Counted from the stretch's first letter, positions 1-8,817 are shown. The stretch: 64,000 nucleotides of DNA from Floridanema aerugineum (GCF_041929345.1 NZ_JBHFNQ010000143.1:1-64000); one strand, 5' to 3'. Program-made: numbers and translations. Notes: generated by a model from the letters alone, not told the origin.

Positions 1-104
1 CAGGATGCCCACCCCACAAGAGTTATAGCTTTCTTGTGGGGTGGGCATCCTGCCCGCCCCATCCATAAATAACTATTATCACTTTATTTATTTACACCTA
101 CTTA
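1..104 (-). mobile_element. MITE-like element, copy A (cut by window edge)
   Basis: This copy ends in the terminal sequence TCACTTTATTTATTTACACC followed by TACTTA, the reverse complement of the left end of copies at 47164-47319 and 59213-59355. The interior is a palindrome around GGGGTGGGCATCCTG. The other end lies outside the window. It stops 8 bases from the stop codon of the PhzF gene. The TA at the outer end fits a TA target duplication. No transposase is encoded. Confidence 0.75.
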
Positions 105-112
105 TAGTTTGT

Positions 113-1000
113 TTAGACGAATTCTCCTTTGGCTATCATAATGGATTTTCCGCCGACAAATACTTCAATTCCTGTGGCGCTTCTTTGTGATTTCAGTAGT
201 AGTAAAGAAGGTCTACCAATTTCATAACCTTGTTCAACTCTTACGTCAACTGGTTTTTCACCAAAATAATTATACTCTACTAAATACCCAGCTAAACAAC
301 CATTGGCGCTACCCGTTGCGGGGTCTTCTGGTACACCCAAATAATCAGCAAACATTCGCACACTTAAATCATTTTCCGGCTTATTTGTTTCAGGACAAAA
401 GACTAAAATTGCTTTGGCGTTTGCCTTATTCACAAACTCGAAATACTTATCTTTATTGACCTTAATTCGTTTCAAAGCAGCGTGATTTTTCAAAGGTACA
501 ATAATAAAAGGTACACCTGTGGAAACTTCTTCGATCGGATACCGAGAATCAATTTCCTCAACTTCTAAATTCAACACAGGTGCAAGTTGACTTGGCGAAA
601 AACCCTGACCAAAAGTAGGAGTTTTCTGCTGCATCCACAACCATTCCACCGCCTCACCCGCATAATTTAACGTCACCGGAATTTGTCCCACCTTTAAATT
701 TAAAACCACCCTTTCCACCAAACTTTTAATGATTTCCTGCTGTAAAATAAAAGCAGTTCCCAAAGTCGGATGACCAGCAAAAGGTAACTCCTGTCCCGGC
801 GTAAAAATCCGCACATTGTAACCACCATTTATCGCCTCATTAGAAGTAATAAAAGTAGTTTCCGAAAAATTCATTTCCTTAGCAATCTGCTGCATTTCCC
901 CATCAGAAAGACGCGCCACCCCATCACCAGTAAAAACAGCCAACTGATTACCAGCGTACCTTTCCTCAGCAAACACATCAACAATATAAAACTGCAACAT
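113..1000 (-). CDS. PhzF family isomerase/epimerase-like protein
   Basis: This 295-residue protein belongs to the PhzF/YddE family of two-lobed diaminopimelate-epimerase-fold enzymes. It has the family N-terminus (FYIVDVFAEERYAGNQLAVF), FTPGQELPFAGHPTLG near residue 70, and DPATGSANGCLAGYL near residue 230. Length matches the family (about 260-300). The family catalytic Glu of PhzF should be in the motif near residue 45 (KEMNFSETTF). I prefer the ATG at 1000 over a GTG one codon upstream because GAGAGG sits at proper spacing. It stands alone, and no phenazine genes are nearby, so the substrate is unknown. A phenazine role should not be assumed. Confidence 0.85.
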   Translation of the reverse strand: MLQFYIVDVFAEERYAGNQLAVFTGDGVARLSDGEMQQIAKEMNFSETTFITSNEAINGGYNVRIFTPGQELPFAGHPTLGTAFILQQEIIKSLVERVVLNLKVGQIPVTLNYAGEAVEWLWMQQKTPTFGQGFSPSQLAPVLNLEVEEIDSRYPIEEVSTGVPFIIVPLKNHAALKRIKVNKDKYFEFVNKANAKAILVFCPETNKPENDLSVRMFADYLGVPEDPATGSANGCLAGYLVEYNYFGEKPVDVRVEQGYEIGRPSLLLLKSQRSATGIEVFVGGKSIMIAKGEFV

Positions 1001-1012
1001 CACACCCTCTCT

Positions 1013-1164
1013 TTCTTCCTCTTCTCTTTGCGTCCTTTGCGTTCTTTGCGGTTCAAAAAAAAAGATATTGCAGAAAACAAATAACCTAATTAAAACTCTC
1101 CAAATCCTCCTTTTTTCTTCCTCTTCTCTTTGCGTCCTTTGCGTCCTTTGCGGTTCAAAAAAAA
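1013..1164. repeat. 50-bp direct repeat pair
   Basis: Two 50-base copies (1013-1062 and 1115-1164) differ at about one position. The core is TTTGCGTCCTTTGCG and each ends in GGTTC plus eight A. Together they fill most of the gap between the PhzF gene and trpE. The second copy abuts the trpE stop codon. A TTTGCGTCCTTTGCG core is a recurring intergenic repeat in cyanobacteria; its function is unknown. Confidence 0.8.
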
Positions 1165-1165
1165 C

Positions 1166-2689
1166 CTAACGCAAACAACGAATGGCCTCCAACAAACCCC
1201 GCGCCTTATTCAAAGTTTCCTCATATTCCTTTTCCGGGACAGAATCAGCAACTAAACCCGCACCAGCTTGAACAGAAACCGAATGCTTACCATTTCCCTC
1301 ACTACGAACAACCATAGTTCTGATTGCGATCGCACTATTCAATTGTCCCTCAAAATCATAATAACCATAAACCCCAGAATAAGGCCCCCGACGACAACCT
1401 TCCAACTCATAAATAATTTCCATAGCGCGAATTTTCGGCGCACCACTAACAGTTCCCGCCGGAAAACAAGCCTTCAACAAATCCCAAGCCGTCTTATTAT
1501 TCCCCAACTTTCCAATCACATTACTAACGATGTGCATCACATGAGAATAACGCTCAATTACCATCAACTCATCAACAGTAACCGTACCACTTCTACAAAC
1601 CCTACCCAAATCATTCCTTCCCAAATCAACTAACATAACGTGCTCGGCGACTTCCTTGGGATCTTGCAATAACTCTTCCCCCAAAGCCACATCTTCCGCA
1701 ACAGTTTTCCCCCGTTTTCTCGTTCCCGCAATCGGTCTTAAAGTTGCCACCAACTCACCTTCTGCGTCAAGTTCCGCCTTCACCATAACTTCAGGACTCG
1801 ACCCAATAATTTGCCAATCGCCAAAGTTAAAATAAGCCATATAAGGCGAAGGATTAATTAACCTTAAAGACCGATAAAGTGCAAAAGGATCGCCTGTATA
1901 TTCCGCCGTTAATCGCTGGGAAAGTACTACTTGGAAAATATCTCCCGCTTTAATGTAATCCTTGGCTTTTTGCACATTGGCGCAGAAATCTTCTTGGGAA
2001 ATATTGCTAGTATAGCTAATTTCTCCCGCGCCATTTCCCGGAGGTTTCCAAGCAATTAAAGTGCTTTGCTGGGATAGGGGAGATTGTAACTTATTGACTA
2101 GTTGGGAAACGCGATCGCAAGCCTGTTGATAAGCACTTTCTAAATTTACATCAGCATCTCGTAAATCGGCGTATGCGATCGCCCAAATCTTCCGTTTCAC
2201 CTGATCGAAAATTAACAGATTATCCACCTGCATAAACAACCCATCAGGCAAATCTGACTCCGACGCAGCATGAACTGGAACCCGAGGTTCAATCCACTTA
2301 ATTAACTCATATCCCCAAAAACCAAACAAGCCGCCAATTCCCGGAGGTAGCTGAGGTAATTTTACCGGACGAACTTGTTTTAAACAATAAGTTAAAGCTT
2401 GAAAAGGATCGCCTTCAAAAACTACACTTGTCCCATCTCTATAAGTTTGGGTAGTTTTTTCTCCCCTAGCCTCCAAAATCCACAAAGGATCGCAACCTAA
2501 CAAACTATAGCGTCCAATTTTTTCGCCACCTTCTACAGATTCCAACAAAAAATTATAAGTTTGTCCTGCACAAACGCGATACCAAGCTGAAACCGGAGTA
2601 TCTAAATCAGCGACCCATTCTTGATAAACTGGGACAAAATTTCCTTGTTTAGCTAATTCGGAAAACTGTTGAAAATCTGGAAATATCAT
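1166..2689 (-). CDS. trpE: Anthranilate synthase component I
   Basis: TrpE converts chorismate to anthranilate, the first step of tryptophan synthesis, using ammonia from the TrpG glutaminase subunit. The 507-residue protein has the N-terminal domain with LLES near residue 50, part of the tryptophan feedback site. The chorismate-binding domain includes NPSPYMAYF, ATLRPIAGTRKRG, VDLGRNDLGRV and PAGTVSGAPKIRAMEI. All of these are intact, so a functional, feedback-sensitive enzyme is expected. No trpG is adjacent. psaD lies just upstream on the same strand, an arrangement also seen in Synechocystis (psaD-trpE), with one extra small gene inserted between them here. Confidence 0.96.
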   Translation of the reverse strand: MIFPDFQQFSELAKQGNFVPVYQEWVADLDTPVSAWYRVCAGQTYNFLLESVEGGEKIGRYSLLGCDPLWILEARGEKTTQTYRDGTSVVFEGDPFQALTYCLKQVRPVKLPQLPPGIGGLFGFWGYELIKWIEPRVPVHAASESDLPDGLFMQVDNLLIFDQVKRKIWAIAYADLRDADVNLESAYQQACDRVSQLVNKLQSPLSQQSTLIAWKPPGNGAGEISYTSNISQEDFCANVQKAKDYIKAGDIFQVVLSQRLTAEYTGDPFALYRSLRLINPSPYMAYFNFGDWQIIGSSPEVMVKAELDAEGELVATLRPIAGTRKRGKTVAEDVALGEELLQDPKEVAEHVMLVDLGRNDLGRVCRSGTVTVDELMVIERYSHVMHIVSNVIGKLGNNKTAWDLLKACFPAGTVSGAPKIRAMEIIYELEGCRRGPYSGVYGYYDFEGQLNSAIAIRTMVVRSEGNGKHSVSVQAGAGLVADSVPEKEYEETLNKARGLLEAIRCLR

Positions 2690-2712
2690 AACTTTTGAAG
2701 AACTCTACAATT

Positions 2713-3363
2713 TTACCTTTTGGATGGTAAACCATCTCGACAACCGGAAGCTTTAAATTTTTGTACCATTTCTGCTATATCTGGTCGATTCATGCTAGCT
2801 CTATTCATAAATTCACTCATTAATAGAGTAATGCTCGGATTCATATAAGGAGGTGTGACAAAGATATCCGGTTTATTATTTCTGACACTAGCTACTCCTA
2901 AATAATTTCCCTCTTTAATAATAGTTTCTTTTTCGTCGGTGCGGATTTCTCCATTAACTACATTGCCGAAATATAATTCATTGAATCCTAATCCCTCTCC
3001 CTCATAAATTATACAAACACGACCTTTAGTATTTGAGGGATAGATTAGCAAACTTTCCTGATATGCTAACCAATATCCCAAGAAAGGTGCCACAATTGGA
3101 TCGATTTTTGCCCATGCTGAAACAAAAGAAGCGTGACGTTGTTTATCAGGTGAAGTGCGCGAATCTTGGAATTCATTCTCACTTTCTAGCTTCCGAATTT
3201 GCGATCGCAACTTTTCCCGCAATTTCACTAATTCTGTATTTGTCGGGTATCTTTCCGAAGCTGATTGGGCTAACACTTGCAGAGAGCATACCCTTAACGC
3301 AATTATACTCAACCCCAAGCTAATTATTAATTTCCCATTCCCTAACTTTTTTTTCTTAACCAC
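2713..3363 (-). CDS. Hypothetical exported protein
   Basis: I do not recognise this 216-residue protein. It starts with a basic stretch (KKKKLGNGK), a hydrophobic segment at residues 12-32 and a likely signal-peptidase site at LAQ-SA. The mature part begins with a charged, probably helical region (residues 45-75) and then a mixed alpha/beta portion. Two Cys residues (in GRVCIIYEG and ASGCRDG) could form a disulfide in the periplasm. It lies 23 bp upstream of trpE and may be co-transcribed with it. It separates psaD from trpE. Confidence 0.7.
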   Translation of the reverse strand: MVKKKKLGNGKLIISLGLSIIALRVCSLQVLAQSASERYPTNTELVKLREKLRSQIRKLESENEFQDSRTSPDKQRHASFVSAWAKIDPIVAPFLGYWLAYQESLLIYPSNTKGRVCIIYEGEGLGFNELYFGNVVNGEIRTDEKETIIKEGNYLGVASVRNNKPDIFVTPPYMNPSITLLMSEFMNRASMNRPDIAEMVQKFKASGCRDGLPSKR

Positions 3364-3399
3364 AAATGACCAATGACCAATGACAAATAACGCTAATAA

Positions 3400-3437
3400 C
3401 TCAAGCCTCGGAAAGAATGCCCCCTCCGAGACTTGAG
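3400..3437 (-). terminator. Hairpin downstream of psaD
   Basis: CTCAAGCCTCGGA and TCCGAGACTTGAG pair with a single mismatch to form a 13-bp stem around a 12-base loop. On the minus strand it follows psaD by about 175 bases and precedes the exported-protein gene. The tract after the stem is only weakly T-rich, so this is a possible terminator or a 3' stabilising hairpin for the psaD mRNA. The rest of 3438-3612 shows no other clear feature. Confidence 0.5.
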
Positions 3438-3612
3438 TAATTTAAGGGTAATGGACTATTGCCAATTTATTTTGGACATTCCCCACAGATAAATTCTGCG
3501 AGATTCTTGGTTTTTGAGGTTTGTTAACCTAATTCCCAAACATTTACCAGATTTAAAACCTGGAGGTTTCCGGTTGTCCTGCGGCACCTTTTCCTAAAAC
3601 AGTTTTGCTTAA

Positions 3613-4038
3613 CTAGGCGTTGTAAGGAGTTACACCGCTAAATTTCAGTTTTGCAGGTTCAGGATTTTGACCGATACTGCGGTCTTTCTTCCCGTTGTAT
3701 GGACGACCTGCATTCACCTTTTCAGGGAATACGCCATCCGCAGGATGCAAGTATTCGATTTCGCCGTTGGGGAAAACGCGGTAAATCTTGTAGTTGTTGA
3801 TTTTAAATTTAGCGCGGAGTTGCTGACCGCCCAAAGCGATACATTGTTCCTTGCGGGCTAAGTATAGCAAGTTATCGCCTTCACGCATTACAGCAGCGCC
3901 ACCAGTCGGCATTTCAAATACCTGTTCCTTGGGGCTAGTCCAAGTGATAGCGTACTTTTCTTCGGTTTCTGCTTTGCTCAGTAAGCCGCCAGTGCTGCCA
4001 CCGAACAGAGGTGCTTGTCCTTTAAGCTCTTCTGTCAT
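3613..4038 (-). CDS. psaD: Photosystem I reaction centre subunit II (PsaD)
   Basis: PsaD is a stromal/cytoplasmic-side subunit of photosystem I that docks ferredoxin and stabilises PsaC. The 141-residue product has the typical start (MTEELKGQ), PLFGGSTGGLLSKAE, EEKYAITWTSPKEQVFEMPT, the basic KFKINNYKIYRVFPNGE segment and YLHPADGVFPEKVN. I chose the ATG at 4038 because it matches the family start and has AAGGA upstream. A longer reading frame to 4074 adds 12 residues not typical of PsaD. It is followed on the same strand by the exported protein and trpE. Codons and length are normal. Confidence 0.98.
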   Translation of the reverse strand: MTEELKGQAPLFGGSTGGLLSKAETEEKYAITWTSPKEQVFEMPTGGAAVMREGDNLLYLARKEQCIALGGQQLRAKFKINNYKIYRVFPNGEIEYLHPADGVFPEKVNAGRPYNGKKDRSIGQNPEPAKLKFSGVTPYNA

Positions 4039-4105
4039 AGGTTCCTTTCTGAACGTTTTAGGGAATCCTATCACTCACTTAGGTCTAGTATTGCTACTCC
4101 GATAC

Positions 4106-4120
4106 GAACTGTAACAGTTC
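4106..4120. promoter_or_regulatory. Perfect 15-bp palindrome upstream of psaD
   Basis: GAACTGTAACAGTTC is a perfect inverted repeat (7-bp arms around one base) about 68 bases upstream of the psaD start. It could be an operator or lie near the promoter. I see no match to a named cyanobacterial site, so regulator and function are unknown. Confidence 0.35.
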
Positions 4121-4151
4121 TTTAGGGTTTTGTTTGGGAGTGGGGGTTCTA

Positions 4152-4235
4152 GGGGCAGAGGGGCACAGGGGCACAGGGGCAAGAAAACTTCAAAACTCAA
4201 AACTCAAAACTCAAAACTCAAAACTGTCCCAGTCC
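4152..4235. repeat. Simple tandem repeats between psaD and the histidine kinase
   Basis: About three units of GGGGCACA (4152-4180) are followed by about five units of the 7-mer CAAAACT (4190-4226), then short AGTCCCC repeats. A similar AAAACT array lies at 55560-55605. These are low-complexity arrays with no visible coding role. Confidence 0.75.
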
Positions 4236-4244
4236 CCAGTCCCC

Positions 4245-6233
4245 CTAATTTGATTCTGCGATCGGCACTGTAAAATGAAACTGACTACCTCGATCCTTGC
4301 CAGCAGATTCAGCCCAAATTTTACCGCCCCAAGCGTTCACTATTTGACGGCAAATTGCTAGTCCTAAACCTGTACCGCCTGTGGTGCGCCGTAATGCGCC
4401 TTCTTCTTGGTAAAAGCGATCGAACACTCTCTCCAATCTATTTGGTTCAATCCCTCTTCCCGTATCCGCTACTGTCACTTCCAGCATTTGATTGCCGTTA
4501 GTTTTGGCTTGAATTGTCACTTCTCCTTGGGGAGAGGTAAATTTACAGGCGTTATCTAGCAGTTTATTGAGTACCTCCACTAACCATTCCCCATCTGCTT
4601 GCACCAAGGGCAATTCAGCCGATACTTGGGCGGTGATTTGTGGTAATTCTTCCTTGGTACTTCGCACTCTCGTACTGCTGAGGGCTAAGTCTACGCATTC
4701 TTGGACTTGTAAGGCTTCGGGATGCCATTCTACTCGACCGCTTTCTAGTTGGGAAAGGGTGAGAAAGTCTTGAATCAGTTTCCGCATTCTTTCGCCGTCA
4801 GATAATGCTGTGTTCAACATTACCTGCCGCAGTTCGGGAGGCATATCTGGTTCGCTGGCTAAACTTTCCAGGCAAACTTGAATGGTAGATAATGGAGTTC
4901 TCAGTTCATGTCCGGTAATGGCAATCAGGTTGCTGCGCGTGCGTTCTAATGCTTCTAGTTGTTCGTTGAGGTCTTCTAGGTTAGCGTAAGCTTCGGCTTG
5001 AATTAAGGCAACTCCCAGTTGAGATGCGATCGCTTCTGTTAACTCTAGCGCCTCTTCTTCCCACTCGTGCGGTACCGTTCCGCAATGGTGTAACTCCACC
5101 ATCCCCAGCAATCTACCTTTATCCAATACTGGCACTAACAACCAAGAAATAATCCCAAAGCGTTGCACCAAATTTTGCAACACTAACGAATTTTGCACCC
5201 GCCCATCTGTCTGCGTGTTTGCTACATAAACTCGTTCCTGCTTCGTTACTACTTCCCGAAACAAAGGATTATCTTGTAAGGGCCAATTTTCTCCCGCTAA
5301 CGAACAAACTCCATGACTCAAAAATTCATGGTGATTTGTGGCAAATTTATCTGTCTGTTTACAGCGGTAAATCAAACATCGACAAACCTGCATTGCTTGT
5401 CCTAACTCTTCGGCAGCTTTTGAAAGAATTTCATGAGTGTTCAGTGATTGCCGAATTGCCGCTGTAATTGAATTGACTAAGCGTTCTTTCCGTTCCTGTA
5501 CAGTAATTGACTTATAAGCTTTCAATAATTTATATTGACCTGCTTGCAGATAGGTAACTAAACGCTGCACGAAAGGATCGGGATTAGAAATGGGATATTC
5601 AGCTACTTCATTGATCTTTTGTTCCGCTATTTTTACCTGTAAAAACTGTTTCTGTGCCCGCTTAATTTTACTTTTTAACTCCGGTCGGTAAGCTAAAATT
5701 CTCTTCAGTAATAACTCCGCAGCTTTTTTCGTCACTTGGCGATCGAATGTCCAAATCCCTTCAAATCTGCGAGAAGTATCTATATCTATTAATTTTTCCT
5801 CAGATTCCGGCAATGTTGCCGCAGGGCATTCCTGACAGATCAGACAGCTGGCGTACTGCTGTCCAATCACTACCAAATGCCATTCCTGCGTTAAGCTGTC
5901 CTCTGGGTCAAAAGCTACCATCTCGTACTTATCGTAACCACTAGTAAAACTAGTTTCTGGTGCCGCTAGTACGTAGATTTGATCGCTTTTTAGCGCAATT
6001 TTCTGATAACGGTGCGCTTCCTGACGGTAAAAGCGTTCTTGCTGAAAACTCGCAATTATTAAAGGTGCGTCTGAACTCGCCAAAACTTGGTCCTCCATTG
6101 CGTGCGAAAGTGCCGTCAAGGAAGACTTGAAGTACATTTGAGGCCGCAAATCGGGTAGTTCTTGCAGCAAATCTGCCAGCACAGAATTGTTTATTATCAT
6201 GGATTTCTTCGATCGAATCCCGGCAAAGTCCAT
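4245..6233 (-). CDS. DICT-GAF sensor histidine kinase
   Basis: This 662-residue cytoplasmic kinase has no membrane segment. An N-terminal DICT-type sensory domain (residues about 15-155) contains FKSSLTALSHAMED and a CLICQECPA cysteine cluster. A GAF domain follows (about 240-410, with VCRCLIYRCK and LVPVLDKGRLLGMVELHHC). HisKA is near 430-500 with the phospho-acceptor His in ITGHELRTPLSTIQ. The HATPase domain has the N box (LLDNACKFTS), G1 (DTGRGIE) and G2 (GGTGLGLAI). All catalytic motifs are intact. The start is uncertain: ATG at 6233 or 12 codons later at 6200. No response regulator is adjacent. The Cys-rich DICT segment may sense redox or light, by analogy with DICT-GAF architectures. 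The signal is not known. Confidence 0.9.
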   Translation of the reverse strand: MDFAGIRSKKSMIINNSVLADLLQELPDLRPQMYFKSSLTALSHAMEDQVLASSDAPLIIASFQQERFYRQEAHRYQKIALKSDQIYVLAAPETSFTSGYDKYEMVAFDPEDSLTQEWHLVVIGQQYASCLICQECPAATLPESEEKLIDIDTSRRFEGIWTFDRQVTKKAAELLLKRILAYRPELKSKIKRAQKQFLQVKIAEQKINEVAEYPISNPDPFVQRLVTYLQAGQYKLLKAYKSITVQERKERLVNSITAAIRQSLNTHEILSKAAEELGQAMQVCRCLIYRCKQTDKFATNHHEFLSHGVCSLAGENWPLQDNPLFREVVTKQERVYVANTQTDGRVQNSLVLQNLVQRFGIISWLLVPVLDKGRLLGMVELHHCGTVPHEWEEEALELTEAIASQLGVALIQAEAYANLEDLNEQLEALERTRSNLIAITGHELRTPLSTIQVCLESLASEPDMPPELRQVMLNTALSDGERMRKLIQDFLTLSQLESGRVEWHPEALQVQECVDLALSSTRVRSTKEELPQITAQVSAELPLVQADGEWLVEVLNKLLDNACKFTSPQGEVTIQAKTNGNQMLEVTVADTGRGIEPNRLERVFDRFYQEEGALRRTTGGTGLGLAICRQIVNAWGGKIWAESAGKDRGSQFHFTVPIAESN

Positions 6234-6556
6234 GTCACAGCAGCAAAGTCAGTTCCTTCCGATTGCAAAAATCGTCTCCACCTCAAGATGCTTTCAGATT
6301 TTAGCCCAAAAGAAATATCGGCTGGCACCATTTTCTCGATCGCTAACTGACTTCTTTTCTATTTTGAGCCAGAAGCGCTTCCCTGTGAAGTTGACAAGCC
6401 CGAATTAAACTTGCTATCTTATATGTAGTCGTAATGAGTACGATTTACTCCCAGACAAACCATCTGGTAGATGGCAAAGAGTAGCAGAAGTAGTTAAGTA
6501 AAGTTAAATATTGTTGCTTTTATTGAAGAGCATCTTGACAAAAAAGGAAGAATAGT

Positions 6557-7102
6557 ATGGTGAAAATAGTTGGCATTGGCGGTAGTTTGCGAGAAGACTC
6601 CTACAGTCAGTTAGCGCTTTTATTAGCCGCCCAAAGAATCGAAGCTTTAGGCGCAGAAGTAGAAATTCTCGACTTACGGGAAATGAATTTACCCTTTTGT
6701 AATGGAGAGGATGAATACCCAGACTATCCCGATGTGGAAAAGTTGCGAAATGCAGTGCAACAAGCGGATGGTTTAATATTAGCAACACCAGAATATCATG
6801 GCAGTGTTAGTGGTGTGATCAAAAATGCTTTAGACTTGATGAGTTTCGCTCAACTCAGTGACAAAGTAACAGGTTTAATTAGTGTTCTGGGTGGTCAATC
6901 AAATAGTAATGCCTTGAATGATTTAAGGGTGATTATGCGATGGGTTCATGCTTGGGTGATTCCTGAACAAATTGCGATCGGACAAGCCTGGAAAGCGTTT
7001 ACTAAAGATGGCAAAATTGTCGATGAAAAACTCTCGCAACGCTTCGACGAATTCGCCCAAAGCTTAGTCCAAAACACCCAAAAACTAAGAAAAGCCGCTT
7101 AA
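6557..7102 (+). CDS. NAD(P)H-dependent FMN reductase family protein
   Basis: This 181-residue flavodoxin-fold enzyme is of the NADPH-dependent FMN reductase family, which includes chromate and azo/quinone reductases. It shows the FMN phosphate-binding loop GIGGSLREDSYS (residues 7-18) and the motif LATPEYHGSVSGVIKNALDLM (residues about 79-99). GGQSNSNALNDLR follows. Length is normal. GGAAG-like GGAAG sits about 8 bases before the ATG (AAAAGGAAGAATAGTATG). It is monocistronic and divergent from the kinase at 4245. The electron acceptor in vivo cannot be read from the sequence. A MITE-like element starts at the base after its stop codon. Confidence 0.88.
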   Translation: MVKIVGIGGSLREDSYSQLALLLAAQRIEALGAEVEILDLREMNLPFCNGEDEYPDYPDVEKLRNAVQQADGLILATPEYHGSVSGVIKNALDLMSFAQLSDKVTGLISVLGGQSNSNALNDLRVIMRWVHAWVIPEQIAIGQAWKAFTKDGKIVDEKLSQRFDEFAQSLVQNTQKLRKAA

Positions 7103-7225
7103 ACTCAGATCTAGCACCATTCTCAACCAGCCTGGAAAAACCGGGTTTCTTGACGGAAAATCAAGGGTTTCAGGTTTAGCTATTTGCGCCAAACCCGGTT
7201 TTTAGCCCTGGTGCAAGATCTGAGT
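7103..7225. mobile_element. MITE-like palindromic element (123 bp)
   Basis: The ends ACTCAGATCTAGCACCA and TGGTGCAAGATCTGAGT are inverted repeats (16 of 17). Inside them a second inverted pair, AAACCGGGTTT and AAACCCGGTTT, forms a nested hairpin. The element begins directly after the flavin reductase stop codon (TAA at 7100-7102). No clear target duplication is visible. Confidence 0.65.
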
Positions 7226-7240
7226 AAATGTACCTTAAAT

Positions 7241-7430
7241 GTAGGGTGCGTTAGCGACAGCGTAACGCACCATTTCTGCTAAATGTGGTGATATGTAGTG
7301 TCAACAAAGAGATACTGTGGGATAAATCCCACCGTGTCGTTTTTCCTCCCCTGGTTTCAAACCAGGTTTCCTTTCCTCCCGTGAGGTTTTTGATGAGATG
7401 GTGCGTTACGCTGTCGCTAACGCACCCTAC
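7241..7430. repeat. 33-bp perfect inverted pair of GTGCGTTA hairpins
   Basis: The 33 bases at 7241-7273 (starting GTAGGGTGCGTTAGCG) are the exact reverse complement of 7398-7430. Each half is itself a hairpin (GTGCGTTAGCG/CGTAACGCAC). Related single copies occur at 24642-24674 and 57161-57194. Between the halves lies 124 bases including a CCTGGTTTCAAACCAGG palindrome. They could act as bidirectional transcription stops between the convergent genes on either side. Confidence 0.8.
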
Positions 7431-7436
7431 GAATTT

Positions 7437-8600
7437 TTAGTGATGATGGTGGTGGTGATGATCATCATGATGGTGATGATGATGATCGTGGTGGTGGTGA
7501 TGATGATGGGTAGCTGAATGCAAATTGACTGCTAAAGCTTGTTCAGATAACAAAGCTTCAATTTGAGGATTTGCCCATTCTGCTGCCATTTGCAAAAACT
7601 CTGGATTGTCGTTGACGCAAGCCATTTGGACATAGTTAACTTCTGAGTTTTGACTTTGTAAACTATGAATAATATGGTCTACATCCAGTAGAGTTTCGTG
7701 GTTTTCAGTAGCAAAACCAATGGGCATAAAGACGATCGCCTTTGCACCCAAGTCAATTAAGTTTTTCGCTGCTACAGTCGCATTCGGTTGTGTCCATTCA
7801 ATTAACGGCGTGTCATGATTCAACCAACCCACAGAAATTAAAGGATAGCGGTTAATTAATTTTTCCCGCACTAATTCATAAAGTGCTTCACTTTCAGTAA
7901 TTCCCGAAGTGAAACCTTTGGCTTTGTGGGGACAACCATGATTCATTAACACAATGCCAATTTGCGAAGGCAAATAAGAATTTGCTAACTCCTGAGCAAT
8001 TTTTTCTTCTACTAATTGAGCCATCAAATTAATGTAAGCTGGCTCATTGTAGAAAGAGGGAATGTAACGCTGTCCTTTTACCCAATGTTCTTCGCCATCT
8101 GTTAATTTTGCCAGAGCTTTGTTAACTTGCTCAACAGCAATACCACTGGTAAAGATAGAATCAACAACTAACAAAGGATAAATCAGGATTTTATCAAAAC
8201 CTTCCTCTTTAATTTGCGCGATTACTTGTTCGGGTAAAAAGGGAGCGCAAAAGTTAAAAGCTTTAAAAACTTTGATTTTGTCGCCCCATTTTTCTTGTAA
8301 ATGCTTTTCAATCCCGGCTCTTTGTTGTTCAAAAATTGCGTTGTGGGGGGAAATAAAATGGTCGTGTTGATGTCCCCACTCATGGCGATCGAAAATTGCC
8401 AGAATTTTTGCTAACGGCGGATATATCCAGGTTGGTACCGGAGCAAACTTAGCAGTAAGTAAGTTTAATGCTTGTTCGTTGTAGTTAGCGAAGTCTTCGT
8501 AGCTTTCGACTTCACCATAACCCATCAGTAATACAGCAACTCGATCGTTGGCATTTGACTGTAGAGATGATGCGTGCAGCTTTTCCGGGGTAGCAACCAT
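7437..8600 (-). CDS. Ferrochelatase-like protein with poly-His C-terminus
   Basis: This 387-residue protein resembles the class II chelatase (ferrochelatase/HemH) fold. It has VAVLLMGYGEVESYEDFANY at the N-terminus, LIYPLLVVDSIFTSG, LMNHGCPHKAKGFTSG and FMPIGFATENHETLLDVDH. The tail (last 23 residues) is 20 His in runs of 7, 6 and 7 broken by Asp. His-rich tracts are typical of cobalt or nickel handling chelatases (for example CbiX), while the main cyanobacterial HemH usually carries a C-terminal light-harvesting-like segment, absent here. So I infer a specialised metal chelatase or metal store rather than the housekeeping ferrochelatase. AGAGGA precedes the ATG. It is transcribed alone, convergent to the flavin reductase. 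Confidence 0.8.
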   Translation of the reverse strand: MVATPEKLHASSLQSNANDRVAVLLMGYGEVESYEDFANYNEQALNLLTAKFAPVPTWIYPPLAKILAIFDRHEWGHQHDHFISPHNAIFEQQRAGIEKHLQEKWGDKIKVFKAFNFCAPFLPEQVIAQIKEEGFDKILIYPLLVVDSIFTSGIAVEQVNKALAKLTDGEEHWVKGQRYIPSFYNEPAYINLMAQLVEEKIAQELANSYLPSQIGIVLMNHGCPHKAKGFTSGITESEALYELVREKLINRYPLISVGWLNHDTPLIEWTQPNATVAAKNLIDLGAKAIVFMPIGFATENHETLLDVDHIIHSLQSQNSEVNYVQMACVNDNPEFLQMAAEWANPQIEALLSEQALAVNLHSATHHHHHHHDHHHHHHDDHHHHHHH

Positions 8601-8817
8601 GTTGGATTCCTCTAGAAAATAATGTAATAGCCAGAGTGCGATTCTCGGTGATGCCTTTTCCGGCGGCTCATATTCCTACAAAGCGCCACTCATTCCTCTA
8701 GGTTAGCATCCCCTCCCCCAGGATAGGATGCTGTGATAAATATAAAGTTTACCGATCGCAGGCATGAAGGTGGAATTTAGGTTGCTAGTTTTGACACGCG
8801 CTGGGTGAATTCCCTGA

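Noticed and set aside
113..1000. Phenazine biosynthesis
   Set aside because: The PhzF family is broad, and no other phenazine gene is near, so I keep only the family name.
7437..8600. Poly-His as a cloning tag or assembly artefact
   Set aside because: The His runs have mixed CAT/CAC codons, are broken by Asp, and join smoothly to the native protein, so they are natural.
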